Made by a program: the position numbers and the translations under genes. Source: JAGLSB01 sp023135955 (GTDB taxonomy: Bacteria > Bacteroidota > Bacteroidia > Bacteroidales > GCA-2748055). Taken from it: a stretch of DNA of 64,000 nt. Shown here piece after piece: positions 9,498 to 19,039 of the stretch; position 1 is the stretch's first letter, and the number at the start of each line of letters is the position of its first letter. The stretch is from assembly GCA_030673645.1 (NCBI GenBank), contig DAOVIO010000001.1, positions 47,463-111,462 of the forward strand. Direction: 5' to 3'. A model generated the notes under the pieces. That model was given only the letters and a program-made list of their open reading frames with translations, searched no databases and was not told the origin of the DNA.

Positions 9498-10952
9498 ATG
9501 AAAAAGTTCCTGTTAAAAGCAATCGCAGTCTCTTTTACAAGCAGTCTCTTTGCGCAAAACGATAAACCCAACGTATTGTTTATTGCCATCGATGATATGC
9601 GTCCGGAACTCAATTGTTACGGCGAATCTCAGATCATCAGTCCGAATATGGACCGCCTGGCAAACGAGGGGATAACATTTACACGAGCTTATTGCCAGCA
9701 AGCCCTTTGCGGGCCTTCACGTTTAAGTCTGATGACAGGTATGCACCCCGATGGAATTGGAAATTACGGAATGAATAGTTCCAATAAAATAGAATGGCGT
9801 GATTACCGACCAGGTGTAACAAGTTTACCGGAACAATTCAGAAACAATGGTTATTATGCTGAAGGTTTTGGAAAGATTTATGATAACCGATTAGGCATTG
9901 ATGAAGGATATTCCTGGGATAAGTTTACACAAGGATGGAAGGGCGCATACAGTTCTCCACGGGCTCAGGAAATACTGGCCACAGCAGATTCTTTGATCGC
10001 CATAGGCGAGGAACCGGATATTATCCGGCCAGCAGTTGATTTTTGGGATACAACAGACGAAACTTATACCGACGGCAGCAATACAAAACTAGCTGTCGAA
10101 TTCCTTCAAAACTACATCAAGGATGAACCTTTTTTCTTGGCAGTGGGTTTTTCAAAACCGCATCTTCCTTTTGTAGCACCAAAAAAATATTGGGATTTAT
10201 ATGATCGCAATAGCATAAAACTTCCACAATATGCCAATGTTGCCCCGGGCTTTACGGAATACACTTTGTCGCCATATAAAGAAATTGAGTCCTATATAAG
10301 CAGGTCCATTATTGATGAGGACAAAACCAAAGAACTTCGTCATGGTTATTACGCCTGTATAAGTTATGTAGATGCACAGATTGGTAAAATTCTGCAAGCC
10401 CTGGAGGATAAAGGCGAGCTCCAGAACACCATTATTGTTTTATGGGGTGATCATGGATTTAAGCTCGGTGATTTTGGTGAATGGGCAAAAGCTACCAACC
10501 TTGAAATAGATACACGGGTGCCTTTCATCATCCGCTTCCCGAAAAAAAGTATGGCAGGTACAAAGATAGCTACCCCGATAGAATTAACCGACATTATGCC
10601 TACACTGTGCGATTTTGCCAACATTGAAACCCCTTCAAATGCAGAGGGGAAAAGTCTTCTTCCATTACTTTGCGACCAAAACGCTGAATTAAGGCCCTTT
10701 GCATTAACCCAATATCCTAGAAATGGTATGGCATACTCAATTCGAACCCAAAAGTGGCGCTATACAGAATATGTCGATAAAAATACTTTCGAAACACGGG
10801 AACAGGAACTTTACCTGATACGTGATGAAATCCTAATGGAGGAAGAAAATGTTGAAGATCTGTACCCGGAAGAGGTAGCACGATTGTCGAAAATGCTGCA
10901 TGATTATCTGGAAACAGCTCCAAGGTGGGATGGTCCGGCTATACCCTATTAG
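9498..10952 (+). CDS. Iduronate-2-sulfatase-like sulfatase, paralogue of 6016 gene
   Basis: A 484-residue S1 sulfatase with signal peptide MKKFLLKAIAVSFTSSLFAQ. It carries FIAIDDMRPELNCYG (Asp32-Asp33), catalytic C71-G-P-S-R with LSLMTG, FSKPHLPFVAPKKYW and LWGDHGFKLGDFGEWAK. The similarity to the 6016 product extends over the whole length, including NGY-AEGFGKIYD and YYACISYVDAQIGKI, so the two arose by duplication. It has an insertion of about 25 residues relative to the 6016 product near residues 160-185, before the ETYTDGSNTKLAVEF block, which may change substrate fit. Its stop at 10952 is 44 nt before the next sulfatase, suggesting one transcript from element copy 2. Confidence 0.92.
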   Translation: MKKFLLKAIAVSFTSSLFAQNDKPNVLFIAIDDMRPELNCYGESQIISPNMDRLANEGITFTRAYCQQALCGPSRLSLMTGMHPDGIGNYGMNSSNKIEWRDYRPGVTSLPEQFRNNGYYAEGFGKIYDNRLGIDEGYSWDKFTQGWKGAYSSPRAQEILATADSLIAIGEEPDIIRPAVDFWDTTDETYTDGSNTKLAVEFLQNYIKDEPFFLAVGFSKPHLPFVAPKKYWDLYDRNSIKLPQYANVAPGFTEYTLSPYKEIESYISRSIIDEDKTKELRHGYYACISYVDAQIGKILQALEDKGELQNTIIVLWGDHGFKLGDFGEWAKATNLEIDTRVPFIIRFPKKSMAGTKIATPIELTDIMPTLCDFANIETPSNAEGKSLLPLLCDQNAELRPFALTQYPRNGMAYSIRTQKWRYTEYVDKNTFETREQELYLIRDEILMEEENVEDLYPEEVARLSKMLHDYLETAPRWDGPAIPY

Positions 10953-10996
10953 GATAAAACAAAACCAATTAATTTTCAGAAACAGTTTGACAACAA

Positions 10997-12436
10997 ATGA
11001 AAAAGGGATTATTGCTAATTGCACCTGTAATTTTAGGAATTGGCTGTAGTATTGCTGAAAATAAGGCAGAACAAAAACCTAACATTATTTATATTCTTGC
11101 CGATGATCTCGGATACGGGGATTTAAGCTGCTTAGGTCAGGAAACATTATACACACCTAACATTGACAAACTGGCTAAGGAAGGGATGATCTTTACCCAG
11201 CATTATGCCGGATCTCCAGTTTGTGGTCCCTCAAGAGCAGTATTAATGACAGGCCAGCATACAGGACATGCTATCATCCGCGGAAATAAAGCATTTCAAG
11301 GTATTGGGGTAGCTCCCCTTGAACCACAGATAGTTACATTACCCGAAGCACTAAAGAATAACACGTCTTATACTACCGCAATGTGTGGAAGGTGGCACCT
11401 CGGGGGTGAGTTATCGGATCAGACACCTTACCATCGGGGATTCGATTACCATTTTGGGAAGCTAAGTTCAGATTATGGCAATAGGTTTGGTGTTATGATT
11501 GATACCCTTTGGGATGAAACCGGCAATCATATCCCTTACCAAAGCTATTCGAAATTACAGGTAGAACCCATGTATGAAAACGGAAAGTTGTTTAATCTTT
11601 CTGAAGTCGAGATGGCTATGAGACCAATCAATATGGATGAGTTAGTCACCGACAAAGCGGTCCGCTATATAGAAACAGACAGGAAGTATCCCTTTTTTTT
11701 ATACATAGCATATAGTCTGGTTCATGCTCCTATGGAGTACCATAAGAAATACCCGGTAAGCAATACAGATTGGCCGGAAGAGGAAAGGGCCTTTGCAAGC
11801 ATGCTAACAGCTCTGGATGATTATGTGGGTAAAATACTGAAAGCTCTGGATGATGCCGGGCTCACAGACAATACCATTGTAATCTTTTCCAGTGATAATG
11901 GCGCACACAGCGAGCAACACGATTATCGCTTCTTTAATTCAAGTGGGAAGTTTAAAGAATACAAACGTTCATTTCATGAGGGCGGATTCCGGGAACCCTT
12001 GATCGTGCGATGGCCGGGTGTGGTTGATGCAGGAAGTCATTCCGATCATATTTCAGCATTTTGGGATATTATGCCAACCTTATGCGATATTGCAGGAGCT
12101 CCTGTTCCTGAACAAAGCGATGGAATTTCATTTTTGCCAGGCATTAAAGGTGAAAAACAAACAGAACACGAATACCTCTACTGGGAATTCAATGAAGATA
12201 TTTACAAAAAGAAAGGGAATTACAAACAAGCAGTGCGCCTCGATGATTGGAAAGGGATCTATTATATCAATGATGACATTTTTGAATTATACAATCTTAA
12301 GGAGGATATTTCAGAAGAGAATAACATTGCAGAGGAGTATCCTGACATAGTTGAAAAGATTAGAGAAATAATGAAGGAAGCACATACTCCAAATGAACGT
12401 TTTCCATTGCTGAAGGAAGAAAGGGCTATGAACTAA
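10997..12436 (+). CDS. Arylsulfatase-type lipoprotein sulfatase
   Basis: A 479-residue S1 sulfatase. The N-terminus MKKGLLLIAPVILGIGCS looks like a lipoprotein signal with Cys17 as lipidation site, although the lipobox GIGC is not ideal. The core is YILADDLGYGDLSCLG (Asp36-Asp37), catalytic C76-G-P-S-R followed by AVLMTGQHTGH, CGRWHLGG in the place of the usual GKWHLG, and FSSDNGAHSE for the second metal site with KRSFHEGGFREP after it. These blocks are typical of arylsulfatase A-type or S1_16-like enzymes (inference). The substitution of R for K in GRWHLG is uncommon, since this Lys contacts sulfate in many family members. The gene follows the 9498 sulfatase by 44 nt. Confidence 0.92.
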   Translation: MKKGLLLIAPVILGIGCSIAENKAEQKPNIIYILADDLGYGDLSCLGQETLYTPNIDKLAKEGMIFTQHYAGSPVCGPSRAVLMTGQHTGHAIIRGNKAFQGIGVAPLEPQIVTLPEALKNNTSYTTAMCGRWHLGGELSDQTPYHRGFDYHFGKLSSDYGNRFGVMIDTLWDETGNHIPYQSYSKLQVEPMYENGKLFNLSEVEMAMRPINMDELVTDKAVRYIETDRKYPFFLYIAYSLVHAPMEYHKKYPVSNTDWPEEERAFASMLTALDDYVGKILKALDDAGLTDNTIVIFSSDNGAHSEQHDYRFFNSSGKFKEYKRSFHEGGFREPLIVRWPGVVDAGSHSDHISAFWDIMPTLCDIAGAPVPEQSDGISFLPGIKGEKQTEHEYLYWEFNEDIYKKKGNYKQAVRLDDWKGIYYINDDIFELYNLKEDISEENNIAEEYPDIVEKIREIMKEAHTPNERFPLLKEERAMN

Positions 12437-12658
12437 GCTCGCGAGCTCACGAAATAATTTAGGTATGGTAAGCAAAACAAATCAGAATTAATTTTATTGA
12501 AGATCAATCTGGCCATTAAAATATGCTACAAGCAGATGAATCTGAATAACAAAATAAGAAGCAATTCGATAAAAGCCCTTCAAGAATGCAGAGGGCAAAT
12601 ATGAGCTGCATTATGATCTTTTTAATTGTATAAAAATTAAGTTTTAAATCACTTCTTT
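12437..12658 (+). other. Intergenic region with 12-bp palindrome
   Basis: A perfect palindrome AGCTCGCGAGCT spans 12436-12447, overlapping the last base of the preceding stop codon; it is GC-rich in an AT-rich gap and lacks a T run, so it is not a standard terminator. A weak relative of the locus element occurs at 12510 (TGGCCATTAAAATATGC, then TAAC at 12547), but the second box has no TTTG. Otherwise nothing is seen. Confidence 0.3.
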
Positions 12659-14341
12659 ATGAAGACAAAACTGGCAACTGCCTTATTCCTTGGGGACCTA
12701 TTATTATTGACAGCTTGTGGAACTCAACCGGAAGAAAAGGGGCAAAAACAACCAAATATCTTATTCATCCTAACTGATGATCAGTCCATGGATCAATTTA
12801 ATTTCCTCCCGGAAGGAAAAAATGAAGACGGTACTTTTATGAACCTGACTCCAACAATTGATACACTGGCCAGCCAGGGGGTGATTCTCGACGGACTTTA
12901 TTGTCCGAGCCCCTTAAGCGTTCCGAGTCGGTTTAATTATCTAACCGGAATGTATGCCTCCCGGGCAACCAATCAGTGGATGCAGGATTTACATCGCATC
13001 CATAAACATACCTTTATAGCTCAGGAACCGGAAATAACCCCCGAAACACCTACTCTTGCCAGACAATTAAAGGAATTGGGCTATGTTACAGGTTTTATTG
13101 GTAAAAACCATAGTGTGGAGCAAAGTGAATGGACAAAACTGCCGGTTGATGCCGATGTTACTACTGAAGAATCAAAACAATATTTGCAGGCTCAGCAAAA
13201 GCTGATAAAACAGGCCATTGAAAACGTTGGATTTGATTATGCAGACAGAATCTACCATACCAATCCCTGGGCTCACGGACCAAAAGCTATTTCAGTTCAT
13301 AATCTTGAGTGGCTGACAGAAGGAGCATTGGGCTTCATAGATAAAAATGCAGACAAACCCTTTTATCTTTATTTTGCCGTAACCATTCCTCATTCTCCAA
13401 AAAATGGATGGAAATCGGATCCAAAGGCCACACCCGCAGGGATTTTAGATTCTTCTCCAGAGATTGGAACTGACCGGAAGAGCATTCCGAAACGTCTGAA
13501 AGAAAAAAATCTCGAAATGTCAAGAGGGGATATGTTATGGCTGGACGATAATATTGGAGCTTTGATTAAAAAACTGGAAGAGAAAGAAATTCTGGACAAT
13601 ACCATCATAGTTTATGTTAGCGATCACGGCGTGGAAAGCGGAAAAACCACTGCCTACCAAGGTGGTATGAAAACCAAAGGATTTATCTGGGCGAAAAATC
13701 TGGCCGGAGAGAAAGTCAATCATAGTCTCTGCAGTACAGTAGATTTAGTGCCCACTTTAATGGATATGGCAGGTGGAAAGCTTGCTGATTATCCATACGA
13801 CGGTGTGAGTCTTAAACCCATTTTAACCGGAGAGAAGGACGAGGTTCGCAATTCGGTTTATGGCGAAATGGGACATTCCAGGGCAGTGATAAAAGGAAAG
13901 TATAAGTATATAGCATTGCGCTATTCAGATTATACTTTAAATATGTCAAAAAGCGAAAGAGAAGCCTGGATGGAAGCAATGGGAATATATATGAGAGCAA
14001 TAGGCAGACCACCTTTCGATAACGATCTGAATGGACCCTTTGGTCATTCAGGACAAATACCCGGGGGATGGGACAATGAATGGAAAGCCATGAAAAAATA
14101 CCCTGCCTATTTCGATGCGGATCAGCTTTATAATCTGGAAGAAGATCCCAACGAACAAAATAACCTGGCAGCTATTCCTGAATACCTGGATATTATGAAT
14201 GAGATGAAAGAGGAGCTTCAGATATATATCGATAAACTACCAGGTGGATTTGCTGAGTTTAAGGAGGATGAATTTGAGAGCTTTCCGCAGGATAGTATTC
14301 TGGAACGTGCAGCCCGATTAAGAAAAAGTGTCTTTCATTAA
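12659..14341 (+). CDS. Serine-type sulfatase lipoprotein
   Basis: A 560-residue S1 sulfatase lipoprotein (LLLLTAC, lipidated Cys20). Metal residues appear in FILTDDQSMDQ (Asp40-Asp41) and YVSDHGVESGKTTAYQGG. The active-site motif reads S87-V-P-S-R (codon AGC at 12917), so the residue converted to formylglycine is serine rather than cysteine. A Cys at residue 82 is five positions too early and in the wrong motif. Ser-type sulfatases depend on radical-SAM maturases of the anSME/AtsB type rather than on aerobic FGE (family knowledge). The protein is longer than the neighbouring ones, with an insertion before the YPAYFDADQLYNLEEDPNEQ block. The next sulfatase follows after 18 nt. Confidence 0.92.
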   Translation: MKTKLATALFLGDLLLLTACGTQPEEKGQKQPNILFILTDDQSMDQFNFLPEGKNEDGTFMNLTPTIDTLASQGVILDGLYCPSPLSVPSRFNYLTGMYASRATNQWMQDLHRIHKHTFIAQEPEITPETPTLARQLKELGYVTGFIGKNHSVEQSEWTKLPVDADVTTEESKQYLQAQQKLIKQAIENVGFDYADRIYHTNPWAHGPKAISVHNLEWLTEGALGFIDKNADKPFYLYFAVTIPHSPKNGWKSDPKATPAGILDSSPEIGTDRKSIPKRLKEKNLEMSRGDMLWLDDNIGALIKKLEEKEILDNTIIVYVSDHGVESGKTTAYQGGMKTKGFIWAKNLAGEKVNHSLCSTVDLVPTLMDMAGGKLADYPYDGVSLKPILTGEKDEVRNSVYGEMGHSRAVIKGKYKYIALRYSDYTLNMSKSEREAWMEAMGIYMRAIGRPPFDNDLNGPFGHSGQIPGGWDNEWKAMKKYPAYFDADQLYNLEEDPNEQNNLAAIPEYLDIMNEMKEELQIYIDKLPGGFAEFKEDEFESFPQDSILERAARLRKSVFH

Positions 14342-14359
14342 TTCTAAAAACATAAAATT

Positions 14360-16126
14360 ATGGTCTATATCCTTTTTCTAATCCTGATATCCAGCCTTTT
14401 TGTGGCGGGATGTAAATCTTCAGAAGAAACAAAACAAATACCTAATGTAATCATCATCCTGAGCGACGATCAGGGTTGGGGTGATCTAAGTATGAATGGT
14501 AATACAAACCTAAATACCCCAAACATTGATGGAATAGCCAGGGACGGAGTAACTTTTAATAATTTTTATGTTTGTGCGGTCTGCTCGCCCACCAGGGCCG
14601 AATTATTGACAGGACGATACAATTTTCGAGGTGGAATATACAGTACAGGAGGTGGTGGTGAACGTCTGGATATTGACGAAACTACTATAGCCGAAGTGTT
14701 CAAAGATGCCGGTTATCAAACGGCTGCCTATGGAAAATGGCACAACGGCATGCAATATCCCTATCATCCAAACGCCAGGGGATTTGATGATTTCTATGGT
14801 TTCTGCTCTGGACATTGGGGAAATTACTTCTCACCAATGCTTGAGCATAATGGGAAAATTGTTAAGGGAAATGGATTTATAATCGACGACTTCACCGATC
14901 ACGGACTTGCTTTTATGGAGAAAAACAAGGACAAAGCCTTTTTTCTCTACCTTCCTTTCAATACTCCCCATACCCCATTTCAGGCTCCTGCTAAAAATTG
15001 GGATAACTTCAAAGACAAGGAAATAAAACTGCTGGATTATACAGGTAAGGAAGATCTGGTGGAAACCCGGGCAGCTCTGGCGATGTGCCAGAACATTGAT
15101 GAAAATGTGGGTCGTATTATTGCCAAAACAGAAGAACTAGGGATAGATGGCAATACCATTGTGCTTTATTTTAGCGATAATGGTCCGGCCAGAAAAAGAT
15201 GGAATGGAGGTATGTTGGATAGAAAAGGTAGCACTAATGAAGGAGGAGTGAGATCCCCTCTCGTTATGAAATGGCCTTCAGGAATTGAGGCGGGAATAAA
15301 AACTGACCGCCTGGTCTCGGTTACAGACTTGCTGCCAACCTTAAGCGATATGTGCAATATCCCTTTGCAAACCAACAAAGCTCTTGACGGGATAAGCGTG
15401 AAAAGCACAATCGTTGATGGTGAAACAGATTGGGCAGACCGCTTTGTATTGAATAACTGGAAGGAAAAAATAAGTATCAGATGTCAACAGTACAGGTTAT
15501 CACAAGATGAGAAGCTTTATGATATCTCAACTGACAGGGGGCAGAAAAAAGATCTAAGCGCTGAGCTTCCTGAAATCAAAGCAGAAATGATGAAAGTTGC
15601 ACAGGAATTCCTGAAACAAAAAGAAGAGGAGCTTCCGAAGGAGGATGATCGTCCCTTTTACTTAGGGCATCCTGCTATGAAGTATACTCAGATACCGGCC
15701 CGGGATGGAACAGCTTATGGTAATGTCAAACGGTCCAACCAATGGCCGAATTGCTCCTTCTTCACAAATTGGATAAGCATAGAAGATAGCATCACATGGA
15801 AGGTAAATGTCCCAGAAGACGGGAAATTCAATCTTACACTATATTACACATGTCCTGAAGGGGATCAGGGATCCACTATTCAATTATCAGTGGGTGGAAA
15901 CAAATTACAAGCTAAAATCCTTGAAGCATATGATCCACCGCTTCGGGGAATGGATGAAGATTTGTCGCCACGAATAGAATCCTATGTAAAAGATTGGAAA
16001 GTTATTGAAATTGGTGCAATTAATTTGGAAAAAGGAGAGTCTGATATGTGTATAAAAGCACTTGAGATGCCAGGAAGAAGTGTAATGGATTTTCGTTTAC
16101 TTTTGTTTGAAAGAATTGATATCTAA
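14360..16126 (+). CDS. Sulfatase lipoprotein with C-terminal beta-sandwich domain
   Basis: A 588-residue S1 sulfatase lipoprotein (FVAGC, Cys18). It shows IILSDDQGWGDLSMNG, catalytic C75-S-P-T-R with AELLTG, YGKWHNG (His/Lys of the sulfate site), NTPHTPFQAP, and YFSDNGPARKRWNGGMLDRKG as second metal block with a following TNEGGVRSP loop. The sulfatase part ends near residue 430. The remaining 150 residues, from HPAMKYTQIPARDG on, look like a beta-sandwich (alternating strands such as ITWKVNVPEDGKFNLTLYYT and ending in FRLLLFERI) that resembles carbohydrate-binding CBM-type modules; this assignment is an inference. Such a module may keep the enzyme on its polymer. It is spaced 18 nt after the serine-type sulfatase, so the two are very likely co-expressed. 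Confidence 0.92.
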   Translation: MVYILFLILISSLFVAGCKSSEETKQIPNVIIILSDDQGWGDLSMNGNTNLNTPNIDGIARDGVTFNNFYVCAVCSPTRAELLTGRYNFRGGIYSTGGGGERLDIDETTIAEVFKDAGYQTAAYGKWHNGMQYPYHPNARGFDDFYGFCSGHWGNYFSPMLEHNGKIVKGNGFIIDDFTDHGLAFMEKNKDKAFFLYLPFNTPHTPFQAPAKNWDNFKDKEIKLLDYTGKEDLVETRAALAMCQNIDENVGRIIAKTEELGIDGNTIVLYFSDNGPARKRWNGGMLDRKGSTNEGGVRSPLVMKWPSGIEAGIKTDRLVSVTDLLPTLSDMCNIPLQTNKALDGISVKSTIVDGETDWADRFVLNNWKEKISIRCQQYRLSQDEKLYDISTDRGQKKDLSAELPEIKAEMMKVAQEFLKQKEEELPKEDDRPFYLGHPAMKYTQIPARDGTAYGNVKRSNQWPNCSFFTNWISIEDSITWKVNVPEDGKFNLTLYYTCPEGDQGSTIQLSVGGNKLQAKILEAYDPPLRGMDEDLSPRIESYVKDWKVIEIGAINLEKGESDMCIKALEMPGRSVMDFRLLLFERIDI

Positions 16127-16198
16127 AAGGGAAGTTGGCGATTAGATGGCTATGATATAATTTTGCGGGAAAAGATATCAGTATTAATAACAAGAAAA

Positions 16199-19021
16199 AT
16201 GCCTAATAATCTCTTAGAAATCATTAGTTGGAATAAAGTTTTATTCTTCCATCTAACTTTTCTTATGTGTTTTACGGATCCGATTATCCAGGCACAGGAA
16301 ACTTATACCCCATACACCATTCGAATTGATATATCAAGAATAAGCAATCCAGATTGGTTTAATACCATGTATATTGCTGAAAGCACAATTACCAACTGGC
16401 AGTTTAAAGCCATGAATCAGGAATCAGAAAATGTTTATTATTACTCTGATACTATATTGGAAGGAACTACAATCCGGCCAACGTTCTCTTACTCTGAAGG
16501 CTGGGGGACATCTGAAAGGGCACCAATTTGTGCCCAGGAGGGGAATAGTTCGAGAACACAAACCATTACATCCGCAAATAATGATTTCACCTTTTTCTGG
16601 GATGAATATGATTGTGAAGATCAGGTTGAATTGGATATTCTGAATGCAAAACCAACAGCAAATATCTTATTCTCAAAGGATAATCTGCTTGGAACAGTGG
16701 AACGCGAAGTATTGGGTCAGGGTCTTATCTACGACAAAGAACCTGATTCTCTTTGGTCAGCCCCAGAAGGGTTATTGTTCAAAGAAGTCAAAAACTTGTC
16801 GTCGGGTATTTTAAGATATCCTGGTGGTGTTGGAACCAATTACTATCACTGGAATAATCCTACCGGAACCTATAAAGACGATAACTGGAATCCAAATTAT
16901 AATACGAGCAATAATATTGATCCGGATTACTGGATGAGCGTGGATGAGTATTTGTCTCTTTGCACCGAAATGGGAACAATTCCATTGCTGGGAGTTAATA
17001 TTGAATCCGGCCTGGTTTATAATCGTGAACAAGATGGAATAGATGAGGCGGTTTCCCTCGTGGAACATACAAAAGACTTAGGATTTGAAGGCGCATATTA
17101 TTACCTTGGCAATGAGCCCTATGTTCTTGATAACAACGAGGTTGATTTGTCAGCTACAGAATATGCCAATCGATTCTTAAGTTATGCAATTGCAATAAAA
17201 AATGCTGATCCGACTGCCAAAACCATCTTAAACTGGCATCGCTATATCGCTGAGAAAACAGAAGAGCTCCATGAAATTTTTCAAATCGCTGGAGAATATA
17301 TTGATGTGGTGGATTTTCACTGGTACTGGGAAAATGGAACGACATCCTTTGCTGAGTGGCGCAACCAGCAGGGAATGAGAACCTCAGTCAGTAGTTTGGG
17401 TTATATAGGTGGAACCTATGAAGAAGATGCCAAAGCCTTTAAGGATACCATGTCAGCGTGGGGTTATGAGGATGTGAAACTCGCTTCGTTGGAATACAAT
17501 ATTGGTAAAGGAAATTCATTCAATTATCCTTCAGAATCTGAAGTCTCCCTTATGGTAGGCGAGATGCTTCTTCAATTCATAAACGGTAGTGTTGATATAG
17601 CTTGCCTGTGGCCTATGCATTTCCCATTTCAATATTATTCTGAATATAACAACGCAAGGACCTTATTTGCTGAAAACCGTGCTTTGGATAAAAACGCACT
17701 GTATGATGTTTTCCATTTCCTGAAAGATGTTCCGGGAAGGAAATTAATTGGTTCATATTCCAACAATGAATGGGTATACGGTTTGGCTGTAGTAGATTCA
17801 GTAAGCGGGGAAGTTGAGTTATATCTACTGAATCGGGCAGATTCTCCTATTTCAGGTATTCTTCCACTTACTGCCGACTTGTTTGAACCCGGGAACCTGG
17901 AATTGAGCTCCATTCTTTCTTTTGTCGAAGGAGAGAACTATAGAGCTGATACCAGTGAAGGATTCTTTAACCTATCCAATGGGGATGTAAGTGTAGAACT
18001 TCCGGCCTTTTCAATAACAAGAATAGCACTTCCTCCAACAGACTCTTTGTACAAGAAGCAATCATATAATGTAGAGTTCGAAATTCTTGATAAAGAGAAT
18101 GGACTGCCGGTTTCCAATTGTACGCTCGATTTTAACGGTATGCAGCTGATTACTGATGATCAGGGCAAAGCGAATCTTGTAAATCTGGATTATGGTGAAT
18201 ACTCCCTGTCACTTTTGGCAAATGGCTATGGCACCAGAACAATTAACAGGATTGAGATCATATCCGACTCAAGTTTTACATTCTATATGACTGAAGAAAA
18301 TAATGAGTTTTCAGTCACCCTCAAAGTTCTTGACCGGGCATCAGGGATTCCTGTGAACAGGGCGATAGTAAATTTTAACAATGAACTCGGGAATACAAAT
18401 AGTTCTGGTGAATTATTTATTGATAAGATGGAAATGTGTGAAATGATCTATAGTATAGAACACTCTGACTATTTTGTCTTTACCAGCTCCTCTGTAATTG
18501 CAAGCGATACAATTTTGATCATAGAGTTGACAAGGAAGCTGGCAGACATCCAGTTTGAAGTCAGTAATTCAGAAGGTCCAATTAGTAATGCGTCTGTAAA
18601 AATTAATGATTATTCAATATCTACGGATTTCCTGGGAGTTGTTTTTATGGATAAACAACCTGCCCGAGTGGAATATCGCTATAGCATACAGGAATCAGGA
18701 TATAAGTTTGTTGAGGATACTTTCTTCCTGGAGATTGATACTATTATAAAGGTATTGCTTGAACCAGCGACAGGATTAGATAACGAGCCCTTAGGACAGC
18801 TAAAAATTTATCCAAATCCTGTATCTGATATATTATACATAAAATCTACTTACTTAGAAGCCCAGGTAAGCCTGATAAGTTTGGATGGTAAAACTGTACT
18901 GAAGAAATTACTAAATGAAAATGGAAGTATTGACATATCCGGAATCTCTGAAGGATATTACTTTTTGAAAGTGCAGACAAAATCTATTAGTAAATCATTT
19001 AAAATGTTAATTATCAGATAA
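16199..19021 (+). CDS. Secreted clan GH-A glycoside hydrolase (GH51-like) with T9SS sorting domain
   Basis: A 940-residue exported enzyme. The leader ends near IIQAQETYTPY; ATG 16199 is preferred over the upstream TTG at 16163. An N-terminal beta domain (to about 150) precedes a TIM barrel resembling alpha-L-arabinofuranosidases: LRYPGGVGTNYYHW, YYYLGNEPY with the likely acid/base Glu306, VVDFHWYW, and LASLEYNIGKG with the likely nucleophile Glu432. A short C-terminal beta domain follows, then two or three carboxypeptidase-regulatory-like Ig repeats (about 650-860, such as FEILDKENGLPVSN and LKVLDRASGIPVNR) and a T9SS CTD (IYPNPVSD). The exact GH family cannot be settled; GH51-like is the best match, but agarase- or xylosidase-like clan A families remain possible. 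It sits between a sulfatase and a GH5-like gene, so it probably cuts the desulfated backbone or side chains. Confidence 0.78.
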   Translation: MPNNLLEIISWNKVLFFHLTFLMCFTDPIIQAQETYTPYTIRIDISRISNPDWFNTMYIAESTITNWQFKAMNQESENVYYYSDTILEGTTIRPTFSYSEGWGTSERAPICAQEGNSSRTQTITSANNDFTFFWDEYDCEDQVELDILNAKPTANILFSKDNLLGTVEREVLGQGLIYDKEPDSLWSAPEGLLFKEVKNLSSGILRYPGGVGTNYYHWNNPTGTYKDDNWNPNYNTSNNIDPDYWMSVDEYLSLCTEMGTIPLLGVNIESGLVYNREQDGIDEAVSLVEHTKDLGFEGAYYYLGNEPYVLDNNEVDLSATEYANRFLSYAIAIKNADPTAKTILNWHRYIAEKTEELHEIFQIAGEYIDVVDFHWYWENGTTSFAEWRNQQGMRTSVSSLGYIGGTYEEDAKAFKDTMSAWGYEDVKLASLEYNIGKGNSFNYPSESEVSLMVGEMLLQFINGSVDIACLWPMHFPFQYYSEYNNARTLFAENRALDKNALYDVFHFLKDVPGRKLIGSYSNNEWVYGLAVVDSVSGEVELYLLNRADSPISGILPLTADLFEPGNLELSSILSFVEGENYRADTSEGFFNLSNGDVSVELPAFSITRIALPPTDSLYKKQSYNVEFEILDKENGLPVSNCTLDFNGMQLITDDQGKANLVNLDYGEYSLSLLANGYGTRTINRIEIISDSSFTFYMTEENNEFSVTLKVLDRASGIPVNRAIVNFNNELGNTNSSGELFIDKMEMCEMIYSIEHSDYFVFTSSSVIASDTILIIELTRKLADIQFEVSNSEGPISNASVKINDYSISTDFLGVVFMDKQPARVEYRYSIQESGYKFVEDTFFLEIDTIIKVLLEPATGLDNEPLGQLKIYPNPVSDILYIKSTYLEAQVSLISLDGKTVLKKLLNENGSIDISGISEGYYFLKVQTKSISKSFKMLIIR

Positions 19022-19039
19022 TTTAAAAAGCCGAAAATT

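Noticed and set aside
12436..12447. Terminator at the 12-bp palindrome
   Set aside because: The arms are 6 nt with no loop and no T run follows.
12510..12554. Further copy of the locus element before the 12659 sulfatase
   Set aside because: TGGC and TAAC are 37 nt apart, but the second box continues AAAA rather than TTTG and the AT tract is poor.
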